7,135 bases of DNA from Salinirussus sp. GTDB lineage: Archaea > Halobacteriota > Halobacteria > Halobacteriales > Haloarculaceae. A program made the translations under genes and the position numbers. The notes beneath the pieces were generated by a model. The model did no database searches, was not told where the DNA came from, and saw only the letters and a list, made by a program, of their open reading frames with translations. The stretch spans positions 1 to 7,135 of the forward strand of contig JAQCNN010000143.1 of assembly GCA_028275005.1 (NCBI GenBank). The letters are read 5' to 3'. Below, in pieces: positions 1 to 5,785 of this stretch; within the stretch, counting starts at the first letter, position 1; each line of letters starts with the position of its first letter.

Positions 1-1
1 A

Positions 2-121
2 CAGCGTGTCACACTCACCGGCCCCGACGGGCGGACGGTGACCTACGTGTTCGGGCTCTCGAACCGGCGGGATGGCCCACTCGACGAACACTGGCTCACC
101 GACCGGGTGCTCATCGACTGA
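2..121 (+). CDS. C-terminal fragment of an unrecognised protein
   Basis: Reading from base 2 gives 39 codons followed by TGA at 119-121, ending in the residues HWLTDRVLID. The rest of the gene lies before the window. Third positions are nearly all G or C, as in the real genes here, and the fragment is acidic, so it is probably a genuine haloarchaeal coding tail. No catalytic motif or membrane segment is visible. The pattern of alternating polar and beta-type residues (RVTLTGPDGRTVTYVFGL) suggests a beta-strand-rich C-terminal domain. It converges with the enolase-superfamily gene and is separated from it by only 44 bases, in which no strong terminator hairpin is visible. The function is unknown. 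Confidence 0.6.
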   Translation, partial: QRVTLTGPDGRTVTYVFGLSNRRDGPLDEHWLTDRVLID

Positions 122-165
122 CCGCGCCTGCCGGTGTGGGCCGTCGTCATACACAACAGCCATAC

Positions 166-1266
166 TCAGGCGTCGTCGACTGCGTCCCAGTCGACCGTGA
201 TACCCAGCCCCGGGTCGGTCGGCGGTTCGACGTGGCCGTTTTTATGGGTGAACGACTCCTCGAGAAAAAACGAAACGACGTCGGGGTCCCACGGCGGTTC
301 CAGCGGATACTCACACCACGGGCTCCCGGCGACAGCCATCACGTGTAGATTGGCCGCGAACCCCGCCCCGTTGGTCCACGTGTGGGGGACGAACTCGGTG
401 CCGTTGGCGTCGGCCATCGCCGCGATATCGACGGCGCGTTTGATCCCCGTCGCGAGCGCGGCGTCGGCCTGCAGCACGTCGAGAGCATCCTGCCGAACGA
501 ACTCGGTGAGCTCGCCAACCCCGTCGTTGAACTCCGCCCCGGCAATCGGAACAGTGGTCGCCTCCCGCAGCGCCGCGTACCGGGCGTACTGGTGGCGCGG
601 CAACGGCTCCTCGAGCCAGCCGACACCGCCGAGTTCCTCCAGTTGTCGCGCGAACCGGAGCGCATCCTTGTACGACCACTCGACCTCGGGCTCGACCGCC
701 CGGATTGCCCACCCCTTGTTGACGTCGACCAGCAGCGTCAGGTCGGGGAAGGCGGCCCGGACCTCCCGGACGATATCGACCTGGTCGAGTTCGGTCACCC
801 GGAGTTTGACCGCCTGAATCCCCTCGTCGACGACGTGCTCGTCGATATACTCGATACGGTCCTCGGCGTCCATGACCGCCCCCGTCGAGGCGTAGACCGG
901 GACCGGGTCCGCCGTCCCGCCGAGCAGTTCGTGAACCGGCTTTCCGGCGTCTTTGCCGATAATGTCCCAGAGCGCCATCTCGACGTGCCAGGGGCGGGGG
1001 CCACTCAGCCGGAAACTGTCGAGTTTCCCGAGGACCGTCCGCATGTCGTGTGGGTTCTCGCCGACCAGAAGCCCCGCAAGCTGGTCGTCGTACCGCAGGC
1101 CGCCGAGGCTCGGCCCGGCGGCGACGCCCGTAATCCCGGCGTCGGTCTCAACCTCGAAGAGCTCCGCCTCGTGGCTCCCCTGTGCGAACCCCGGGATCCA
1201 GGTCGGGTGAAACGCCCCGTCCATCTCGTGTGTCGCGTGGTACTGTGTCACATCGGTGATCTGCAT
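166..1266 (-). CDS. Enolase-superfamily enzyme, mandelate racemase/muconate lactonizing type
   Basis: A 366-residue cytosolic enzyme of the usual family length, with an N-terminal capping domain followed by a TIM barrel. Members abstract a proton alpha to a carboxylate using Mg2+, giving sugar-acid dehydration, epimerisation or cycloisomerisation. Visible landmarks are the second-strand motif VKLRV (K154, R156), metal ligands D181 (LLVDVN), E219 (WLEEPLP) and E245 (GAEF), and a probable Asp-His dyad of D268 (QADAA) and H295 (FVPHTW). The His after the barrel points to the mandelate racemase subgroup. KxR instead of the common KxK means the substrate cannot be assigned. An in-frame ATG at 1293 exists, but it lies inside the TATA-like box, so the start at 1266 is preferred; a GGAGG also lies just upstream of 1266. 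No sugar-catabolic partner is adjacent. An insertion sequence lies 48 bases upstream. Confidence 0.87.
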   Translation of the reverse strand: MQITDVTQYHATHEMDGAFHPTWIPGFAQGSHEAELFEVETDAGITGVAAGPSLGGLRYDDQLAGLLVGENPHDMRTVLGKLDSFRLSGPRPWHVEMALWDIIGKDAGKPVHELLGGTADPVPVYASTGAVMDAEDRIEYIDEHVVDEGIQAVKLRVTELDQVDIVREVRAAFPDLTLLVDVNKGWAIRAVEPEVEWSYKDALRFARQLEELGGVGWLEEPLPRHQYARYAALREATTVPIAGAEFNDGVGELTEFVRQDALDVLQADAALATGIKRAVDIAAMADANGTEFVPHTWTNGAGFAANLHVMAVAGSPWCEYPLEPPWDPDVVSFFLEESFTHKNGHVEPPTDPGLGITVDWDAVDDA

Positions 1267-1292
1267 GGTCCCGCCCCCTCCGAGGACGGACA

Positions 1293-1304
1293 TAAACCTT
1301 CGGG
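1293..1304 (-). promoter_or_regulatory. Archaeal core promoter of the enolase-superfamily gene
   Basis: On the minus strand the sequence CGAAGGTTTATG reads as a BRE-like CGAA followed by a TATA-like TTTATG. It is centred about 30 bases before the ATG at 1266. That spacing predicts a nearly leaderless transcript, the common haloarchaeal arrangement. The box survives intact about 10 bases from the insertion-sequence end, so the insertion did not remove the core promoter. Confidence 0.5.
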
Positions 1305-1306
1305 GC

Positions 1307-1314
1307 CGGCCACC
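1307..1314. repeat. Left target-site duplication of the insertion sequence
   Basis: CGGCCACC here is repeated exactly at 2007-2014, directly outside the other end of the element. Eight-base duplications are typical of IS6-family insertions. One unmatched A (1315) separates this copy from the left inverted repeat, while the right copy abuts its repeat directly. Confidence 0.75.
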
Positions 1315-1315
1315 A

Positions 1316-1326
1316 CATCGTGTTAA
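1316..1326. repeat. Left terminal inverted repeat of the IS6-family element
   Basis: CATCGTGTTAA matches the reverse complement of 1996-2006 perfectly. Similarity stops after 11 bases. Read outward on the minus strand, the nearby TTATCTTAA (1324-1332 zone) resembles a TATA box pointing toward the enolase-superfamily gene. Confidence 0.78.
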
Positions 1327-1360
1327 GATAAGAGCGAGGCGGTCGATGTTCGAAGTGTCT

Positions 1361-1999
1361 ATGCCCGAAACCGACCGCCTCAGTGGCAGTAACGACTGGA
1401 GTGATTTGGAGTTTGTGGAGCGAGAGCGGACACCCGAGGAGATCGTTGAAGCGAGTATTCAATTACATCTGGCCGACCTGTCGCTTTCAAATACTAAACA
1501 GCATCTTGAAACGTTGGGTGTCCAACGCAGTCGAACTGCTATCCACAACTGGGTGCAGAAAGCCGATCTACAGCCGACCGGCACCAGATCGTCGAATTAC
1601 GTTGCGCTTGACGAGACTGTAATTCAGCTCGGGACCGAACGTTACTGGCTGTACGCTGCCGGTGATCCCAAGACTAACTAATTCCTGCACGTCCGACTGT
1701 TTCCAGCCACAAATTCGGGACTGACGCACATGTTTCTCCGTGAACTCCGTGGGAAATACGACATCGACGATGCGACATTTCTCATCGACGACGCCGACAA
1801 CCTCCAAGCAGCACTGTCGCGACTTGGACTCCGATTTCATATCCGTCGCCACGGAAATCGGAATAGTGTGGAACGTGTCTTTCGTGAAGTAAAACGACGA
1901 ACTTCTTTGTTTTCAAATACGTTTAGCCATGTCAAGCCGACGACAGCAGAATCCTGGCTCGAAGCATTTGCTGTCTGGTGGAACCGATGTCAAAGTTAA
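1361..1999 (+). pseudogene. IS6-family transposase broken by an in-frame TAA
   Basis: Starting at the ATG that opens MPETDRL, the frame runs 212 codons, the normal length for these transposases. Codon 107 (1679-1681) is TAA, directly after DPKTN. The same frame continues past it without a shift (FLHVRLF onward) to a stop at 1997-1999. Relatives typically have a Glu codon at this point, so a single GAA to TAA change would explain the break. An N-terminal helix-turn-helix region is followed by a DDE domain with D84 (VALDETV), D143 (FLIDDA) and E171 (GNRNSVERVFREVKRRT) all present. A second ATG at 1346 would add five residues. A downstream ATG at 1730 could only make an 89-residue fragment lacking D84. 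The stop codon lies inside the right inverted repeat. Confidence 0.88.
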
Positions 2000-2006
2000 C
2001 ACGATG
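1996..2006. repeat. Right terminal inverted repeat of the IS6-family element
   Basis: TTAACACGATG is the exact reverse complement of the left end and also contains the transposase stop codon. It touches the right CGGCCACC duplication with no spacer. Confidence 0.78.
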
Positions 2007-2036
2007 CGGCCACCCCCACCGCGGGGGAGTGGCCGC
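2006..2036 (-). terminator. GC-rich hairpin after the ABC permease gene, possible transcript 3' end
   Basis: CGGCCAC (2007-2013) pairs with GTGGCCG (2029-2035), and CCCC (2014-2017) pairs with GGGG (2024-2027). There is one bulged A at 2028 and a loop of six bases. It begins about 25 bases after the permease stop codon on the minus strand, where a 3'-end structure is expected. No T-tract follows on that strand, so it may be a processing or stabilising stem rather than a terminator. Confidence 0.4.
2007..2014. repeat. Right target-site duplication of the insertion sequence
   Basis: CGGCCACC matches 1307-1314 exactly. This copy also forms the first eight bases of the left arm of the hairpin at 2006-2036, so the target was the foot of that hairpin. 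Confidence 0.75.
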
Positions 2037-2060
2037 CGGCAGGGGCGGGTAAGGAGAGGG

Positions 2061-2864
2061 CTACCCGATATCGGCCTTCCGGAACCGGAGGTAGCCGCCC
2101 GCGACCGGGACAACGAGCCACGCGAGCAGGACGAGCGTCGGGAGCCACACGGACGCGAACGGGTCGGCGGCGAGGGCGCGCCCGCCGGCGGTTGCGGCCT
2201 CGTACGCGGCGCCCGCGGCCTGGTTCGGCGGGAGGAGGCCGAGAAGCTGTAACCACGCCGGCCGGCTCCCGGCCTCCAGAAGGCCGAGTTCGACGGCACC
2301 GGCCCCGATGCCCGCCTCTATGAGGTCCCACATCGCGACGAGGACGATGTAGACGGTGACGGCAGAGGCAGTCGCCCGGCCGTCGGTCGGGCTAACGGCG
2401 GAGATACCGAGGCCAACGGCGACGAAGGCCATCCCCATCAGCCCGAGAAAGGTCATGAACGGCACCAACAGTTCGAGCCCGCCGCCGAGCAACGCAACGA
2501 CGACCAGTCCGGTCGCGACGCCGCCGACGAGCGTCGCGACGAGCATCAGCGCCGTCCGGCCGATGAGCTTCCCGACGAGGATGTCACCGCGGGAGGGCGG
2601 GAGGCTCAACAGCACCCGGAGCGACCCCGACTCGCGCTCGCCGGTGAGCGCCCCCTTCGCGAGAAACAGCGCAACGACCGGGAGTGCAAAGACCACGACC
2701 TGGAAGGCGAGCCCGAACACCTCGCCGACGGGCTGGTCGGTGGACACCCCGGCGAGCCCCGTTATCCCGGCCGTGAACAGCACGACCGCCAGGGTGACCG
2801 CCCAGAGTGCCTTCGACCGGCCGGCGTCGGCGAGGTCCTTTCGTGCGACGGTACGGACGCTCAT
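2061..2864 (-). CDS. ABC-2 type transporter permease (NosY-like)
   Basis: A 267-residue integral membrane subunit of an ABC exporter. It has about six hydrophobic segments, near residues 20-40, 50-69, 103-127, 133-156, 166-188 and 238-257. Between the second and third lies the family's cytoplasmic signature GERESGSLRVLLSLPPSRGD at 76-94, ending in GKLIGR, which marks the NosY/ABC-2 group. The N-terminus (VARKDLADAGRSKALW) is the usual short amphipathic cytoplasmic lead-in. Its ATG overlaps the stop of the ATPase gene by ATGA, so the two are translationally coupled and form one transporter. Such pairs export small molecules, lipids or antibiotics, or assist copper-centre assembly in Nos systems. 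Nothing nearby identifies the substrate, and no nos genes are present. Confidence 0.9.
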   Translation of the reverse strand: MSVRTVARKDLADAGRSKALWAVTLAVVLFTAGITGLAGVSTDQPVGEVFGLAFQVVVFALPVVALFLAKGALTGERESGSLRVLLSLPPSRGDILVGKLIGRTALMLVATLVGGVATGLVVVALLGGGLELLVPFMTFLGLMGMAFVAVGLGISAVSPTDGRATASAVTVYIVLVAMWDLIEAGIGAGAVELGLLEAGSRPAWLQLLGLLPPNQAAGAAYEAATAGGRALAADPFASVWLPTLVLLAWLVVPVAGGYLRFRKADIG

Positions 2865-3814
2865 GCCTCGACCCCCGCGGTGGCCGCCGGTTCAGCCTGC
2901 TCGTCGGCCTGCGCCTCGGTGGTGTAGCTGGCGAACATCTCCTCGAGCGATGACTCCTCGACCCGCACGTCGGTGGCGGTCGTGACCGCCTGCACCCGGT
3001 CGATGAACGCGAGCTTTGCCTCCGGTTCGAGACAGGTGGCCCGGACAGTGCCGTCGGTGACCTCGATGTCGCGGACGTTCGGAAGGTCACCCAGCGCCCG
3101 CTCGGGTTCGTGGTCCACGCTGAGTGTCACCCGGGCCCCGCCGGCCGAGTCCCGGCGGAGTCGCTCGATGGTGTCGACCGCGGTTAGCTGCCCGCCGTCC
3201 ATGATCCCGACACGGTCGGCGACCGCCTCGACCTGTTCGAGGACGTGACTGGAGAAAAACACCGTTGCACCCCGTTCGTTTTCCGCCTCGATGATCGCCC
3301 TGAGCTCGCGTGCCCCGTTCGGGTCGAGCCCCCCTGTCGGCTCGTCGAGGATGAGCAGGTCGGGCGAGCCGACCAGCGCCATCGCCAGGGAGAGGCGCTG
3401 TCCCATCCCCGTCGAGTACTCGCCGGCCGGTCGGTTCGCCTCCTCCGGTGACAGCCCAACCCGGTCGAGCAACGCCCCCGGGTCGTCGGTCGCACCCTTG
3501 AACTCGATGGCGAGTTCGACGTGGCGGCGCCCGCTCAGCCGCTCGTACAGCCCGTAGTTCTCCGGGACGACGCCGATCCGGCGGTGGAGTTCCTTTCGGT
3601 CCGCCTGGACGTCTAGCCCGAGCATCGACGCCGTGCCGGTCGTCGGTGAGACGAAGTCGAGGAGGACGTTGATCGTCGTCGATTTGCCGGCCCCGTTCGG
3701 GCCGAGAAAGCCGAAGATCTCGCCGGCCTCGACGGCCAGGTCCAGCCCGTCGATAGCGGTCACGTCGCCAAACCGTTTCGTCAACCCTCGTGTTTCGATT
3801 GCCAGGTTCGTCAT
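2861..3814 (-). CDS. ABC transporter ATP-binding protein (NosF/CcmA-like)
   Basis: A 317-residue cytoplasmic ATPase that powers the adjacent permease. Walker A is GPNGAGKST at 38-46, the signature is STGMGQR at 134-140, Walker B is LLILDEP at 153-159, the D-loop is GGLDP at 161-165, and the switch His is H190 (FFSSH). The Q-loop position reads GVVPENYGLY, with E85 where Gln is usual. Residues from about 225 form a C-terminal regulatory extension typical of the drug-exporter (DrrA/NatA) branch, containing EESSLEEMF at 286-294. The chain ends in an acidic, Ala-rich tail. The gene is first in the operon and starts at an ATG about 31 bases after a TATA-like box, so the mRNA is probably leaderless. 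The nucleotide-binding function is certain; the substrate is unknown. Confidence 0.93.
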   Translation of the reverse strand: MTNLAIETRGLTKRFGDVTAIDGLDLAVEAGEIFGFLGPNGAGKSTTINVLLDFVSPTTGTASMLGLDVQADRKELHRRIGVVPENYGLYERLSGRRHVELAIEFKGATDDPGALLDRVGLSPEEANRPAGEYSTGMGQRLSLAMALVGSPDLLILDEPTGGLDPNGARELRAIIEAENERGATVFFSSHVLEQVEAVADRVGIMDGGQLTAVDTIERLRRDSAGGARVTLSVDHEPERALGDLPNVRDIEVTDGTVRATCLEPEAKLAFIDRVQAVTTATDVRVEESSLEEMFASYTTEAQADEQAEPAATAGVEA

Positions 3815-3840
3815 TGACAGGGCTAGCTACCGGAGGACAG

Positions 3841-3850
3841 AGGATAAACC
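3841..3850 (-). promoter_or_regulatory. TATA-like promoter of the ABC transporter operon
   Basis: The minus strand reads GGTTTATCCT, centred about 31 bases before the ATPase ATG at 3814. That places the transcription start within a few bases of the start codon. It is the only box-like sequence near the gene. Confidence 0.5.
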
Positions 3851-3881
3851 GAGACAGCGTGTTGCTGCCGGTGAAACAGCG

Positions 3882-3893
3882 CCGGCGCGCCGG
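3882..3893. repeat. 12-base perfect palindrome between the ABC operon and the small membrane protein gene
   Basis: CCGGCGCGCCGG is a perfect dyad in the 144-base gap. It lies about 65 bases downstream of the stop codon at 3959 on the minus strand and about 40 bases upstream of the ABC operon's TATA-like box. It could be a weak 3'-end hairpin or an operator. In GC-rich DNA a palindrome of this composition can also arise by chance. Confidence 0.3.
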
Positions 3894-3958
3894 TCGGAGG
3901 GTGAGCCGAAACCGGAGGGTCGGGTCCGGGTGGACGGCTGGTCGTGTGCGAAGCGCCG

Positions 3959-4276
3959 CTACTCGTCGGGTTCGGCAGTCTCGTCGGCTTCGGGACCCGT
4001 TTCCTCAGCAGGGGCGTCGGTCGGGGCCGGTTCGTCGTCTGTCTCGTCGAGACCCTGGAGGAGGAGGCTCGTCCCGGCCGCGGCGACGATGCCGACGCCG
4101 AGCGCGCGCAACCGGCGGCGGTAGGCCGGCTTTGCCTCGAGTTCCGAGGCGTTGTCGAAGTTCTTGCCGACCATCTGTTTGATGAACTTGATACTTATCT
4201 GTGGGAAGAGTGCGGTCACCAGTCCCTGCAGGAGGACGAACGCCGCGCCGAGCGTGCCGCTCTTCTGACTGTCCAT
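3959..4276 (-). CDS. Small membrane protein with an acidic C-terminal tail, function unknown
   Basis: A 105-residue protein beginning MDSQKSGTLG. Two hydrophobic segments (about residues 8-27 and 57-74) flank a basic, conserved-looking linker (IKFIKQMVGKNFDN and KPAYRRRLRALG), suggesting a two-pass hairpin with the linker in the cytoplasm. Residues 76-105 are almost entirely Asp, Glu, Pro, Ala and Thr, a typical haloarchaeal acidic tail. An upstream in-frame ATG at 4363 would add 29 residues, but these look non-coding and overlap the promoter, so 4276 is preferred. The gene is divergent from the YgaP-like gene and is followed 144 bases later by the separately promoted ABC operon. I do not recognise the family by name. 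Confidence 0.72.
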   Translation of the reverse strand: MDSQKSGTLGAAFVLLQGLVTALFPQISIKFIKQMVGKNFDNASELEAKPAYRRRLRALGVGIVAAAGTSLLLQGLDETDDEPAPTDAPAEETGPEADETAEPDE

Positions 4277-4303
4277 CACAGCTCTCTGTACGTGCCGGAC
4301 AGG

Positions 4304-4313
4304 TATGAATATT
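4304..4313 (-). promoter_or_regulatory. TATA-like promoter of the small membrane protein gene
   Basis: AATATTCATA on the minus strand is centred about 32 bases before the ATG at 4276, the right distance for a leaderless haloarchaeal transcript. It lies in a locally AT-enriched divergent intergenic region (4277-4449). Confidence 0.42.
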
Positions 4314-4420
4314 GTGTTTCGCGCGCCACATTGTGGGGGGTAGATACGGTTTTGGGCTGGCATGGGCCTATTTTTGGGATTGTCTCGGCTGTGGTATTGC
4401 GTAGTTTGTTCAACGACGGT

Positions 4421-4427
4421 GTTATCC
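4421..4427 (+). promoter_or_regulatory. TATA-like box and Shine-Dalgarno of the YgaP-like gene
   Basis: GTTATCC is centred about 26 bases before the ATG at 4450, suiting a leaderless start. A GGAGG at 4433-4437 lies about 12 bases before the same ATG, and a second TATA-like stretch (CTATTTTTGG near 4369) would give a transcript that includes it. The sequence does not decide which is used, but both support 4450 as the start. Confidence 0.35.
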
Positions 4428-4449
4428 GTGTAGGAGGCATTGTTGTGGT

Positions 4450-4680
4450 ATGAACCAGAACGTGGGTTCGACGGACGGCGTGCTCAGAACGGCAACCGGT
4501 GCGGTTGCCGGGGCTGTCTCGATTGCGGTCCTCGCCGGGGCGCTCTCACTTCCGACGGTGCTCTCACCGGTGCTCGGGGTTATTGCGGTCGTGATGCTCA
4601 CCACGGCAGCGGTGGGGACCTGCCCCGTCTACTCGGTGTTCGGCGTCGACTCCTGCTCGCGAGGCTCCAGCCCGTCGTAA
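4450..4680 (+). CDS. YgaP-like transmembrane domain protein (DUF2892 family)
   Basis: A 76-residue inner-membrane protein. The N-terminus MNQNVGSTDGVLRTATGAVAG matches the family's opening NvG..D...R...G pattern. Two transmembrane helices follow at about 12-34 and 38-57, then the conserved ending CPVYSVFGVDSC with Cys at 58 and 69. In bacteria this domain is fused to rhodanese in YgaP; haloarchaea carry it as short stand-alone proteins. The cysteines suggest a link to sulfur or redox chemistry, but no rhodanese or sulfur gene is adjacent and the role is unknown. It is monocistronic, with a hairpin and T-tract about 70 bases after the stop, and is convergent with the acyltransferase gene. Confidence 0.82.
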   Translation: MNQNVGSTDGVLRTATGAVAGAVSIAVLAGALSLPTVLSPVLGVIAVVMLTTAAVGTCPVYSVFGVDSCSRGSSPS

Positions 4681-4748
4681 CGACAGCCGAGGACGGGCAC
4701 CCGGCGTCCCGGCGACGGTCGGACACCCGCGACACGGGCAGTCACTGT

Positions 4749-4776
4749 GGACAGGGCCGCTGTCCAGGCTTTTTTT
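4749..4776 (+). terminator. Hairpin plus T-tract terminator after the YgaP-like gene
   Basis: GGACAG (4749-4754) pairs perfectly with CTGTCC (4760-4765) around the loop GGCCG. After AGGC there are seven T residues at 4770-4776. The T-tract reads on the plus strand, so it serves the 4450-4680 gene. Archaeal polymerase terminates mainly at T-tracts, so the Ts are probably the active part. Confidence 0.6.
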
Positions 4777-4800
4777 GACGCGGCGGGGCTGTCGGCGCGG

Positions 4801-5718
4801 TCACCGGCCACGCTGTTCTGCGACGTCACCGGGGGGTGAGAGGTCCCGTCCGAACTCGTCAAACGCCTCGAACGGCTCCGGAAACTCGGTCGGGAGCTGT
4901 CGGCGCTCGCGTCTGTCCGTGAGCGGGCCGAGACCGTCGGCGGCCGACTGCCAGCCGGGTTTGATCTTGACGCTCTTTGCCGGCGACCCGGCCACGATGT
5001 GGTGGGCCGGGACGTCACCGAGGGTCTTTGCCCCCGAGCCGACCATCGCGTTTCGCCCGATACGACACCCCGCACTGACCATCGACCCGTACCCGAGCCG
5101 GACGTCAGGCTCGAGGACCGTCTCGTACGTGGTGACGTCGGTCTGGTCGACGGTGTCGTGGGCGTGTGTGTGGACGTGTGCCCGGTCGGCAACCGAGACC
5201 CGGTCACCGACCACCAGCTCGCCGCGGTCGTCGAGAAGCACGTCGTTGTGGACGACGACGTTGTCACCCATGTGGATGTTGTGGCCACACTGGATCTTGA
5301 TCCCGCCGAACAGGCGGAGCCCGTCACCGGCCTCCGCAAACAGGTGATTTGCGAGGGTCTGCCGGAACGGCAGCGCAAAGGCGATGTTGTTCGACAGCGG
5401 CGACAGGTCGAACCCGGACCAGAGATAGCGGAGACACTTTGTCTCCTGCAGGGCCGAGAGTTTCTGTTCGGCCCAGTGTTCGGTCTCGACGAGTGCGTTT
5501 CGGGGGTCGTAGCTCCGGAGTCGCATCCGGGTCATCGGTGAGACTGACTCGCCGCGCTGGTACCGCTTGTAGGCCTCGCTGTCCCCGAACAGGTCGGCGA
5601 GTATCTCCGCGACGGCGGCGGCGGTATCCCCCTCCGAGAGCCGCTCGTCGACGTACGCTACCGTCTCGTCGACCGCGGCCTGTGTCTCCGGTGGAACCTC
5701 GACGTGTCGCTTCGTCAT
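4801..5718 (-). CDS. Left-handed beta-helix (hexapeptide-repeat) acyltransferase
   Basis: A 305-residue cytosolic protein counted from the ATG opening MTKRHVE. Residues about 10-135 are helical and without a known motif. Residues about 141-252 are hexapeptide repeats (IKIQCGHNIHMGDNVVV, LVVGDRVSVADRAHV, VRLGYGSMVSAGCRIG), ending in HIVAGSPAKSVKI, the standard close of the maltose/galactoside O-acetyltransferase group. HTHAHD at 183-188 holds the probable catalytic His. These trimeric enzymes transfer an acetyl or other acyl group from CoA to a sugar or similar acceptor; this acceptor is unknown. The long N-terminal extension, about twice that of bacterial maltose acetyltransferase, may bind another partner. 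A GTG at 5736 would add six residues. The ATG is preferred because a TATA-like box lies about 64 bases upstream. Confidence 0.87.
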   Translation of the reverse strand: MTKRHVEVPPETQAAVDETVAYVDERLSEGDTAAAVAEILADLFGDSEAYKRYQRGESVSPMTRMRLRSYDPRNALVETEHWAEQKLSALQETKCLRYLWSGFDLSPLSNNIAFALPFRQTLANHLFAEAGDGLRLFGGIKIQCGHNIHMGDNVVVHNDVLLDDRGELVVGDRVSVADRAHVHTHAHDTVDQTDVTTYETVLEPDVRLGYGSMVSAGCRIGRNAMVGSGAKTLGDVPAHHIVAGSPAKSVKIKPGWQSAADGLGPLTDRRERRQLPTEFPEPFEAFDEFGRDLSPPGDVAEQRGR

Positions 5719-5777
5719 CCGAGGACCACCCGCCACCCACGGTCTCGCGTCGGTCCGCGCGGCCCGGCCTGCCGCGG

Positions 5778-5785
5778 AATAAAAT
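5778..5785 (-). promoter_or_regulatory. TATA-like promoter of the acyltransferase gene
   Basis: ATTTTATT on the minus strand is the strongest TATA-like box near the gene. A start about 27 bases downstream (near 5755) gives a leader of about 37 bases before the ATG at 5718. This gene would therefore not be leaderless, unlike most others here. A GGTGG just upstream of the ATG could act as a weak ribosome site. Confidence 0.42.

Larger units (their letters stand above)
1315..2006 (+). mobile_element. IS6-family insertion sequence, haloarchaeal ISH14-like type, inactivated
   Basis: An element of about 692 bp with one transposase gene filling most of its length, the size expected for haloarchaeal IS6-family elements. 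The ends carry an 11-base perfect inverted repeat (CATCGTGTTAA at 1316-1326 and its complement at 1996-2006) and are flanked by the 8-base direct repeat CGGCCACC. Its base composition is visibly lower in GC than the neighbouring genes. It is structurally complete, but its transposase has an in-frame stop, so it could move only if a related transposase were supplied in trans. The family was assigned from the protein sequence; the exact ISH name was not determined. Confidence 0.88.

Noticed and set aside
1264..1293. Upstream ATG at 1293 as the start of the enolase-superfamily gene
   Set aside because: It would add the residues MSVLGGGGT, which do not fit the family's N-terminus (MQITDV), and it lies inside the TATA-like box.
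382..1326. Long plus-strand open frame opposite the enolase-superfamily gene
   Set aside because: It is antisense to a gene with clear catalytic motifs; long shadow frames are common in GC-rich DNA. Its translation has no family features.
1730..1999. A separate 89-residue gene downstream of the transposase stop
   Set aside because: It is in the same frame and continues the transposase sequence (second and third catalytic acids), so it is the distal half of a broken gene.
4629..5378. Long minus-strand frame rich in Ser, Arg and Thr overlapping the acyltransferase
   Set aside because: It is an out-of-frame shadow of the hexapeptide-repeat gene; low-complexity Arg/Ser translation is typical of the wrong frame in GC-rich DNA.
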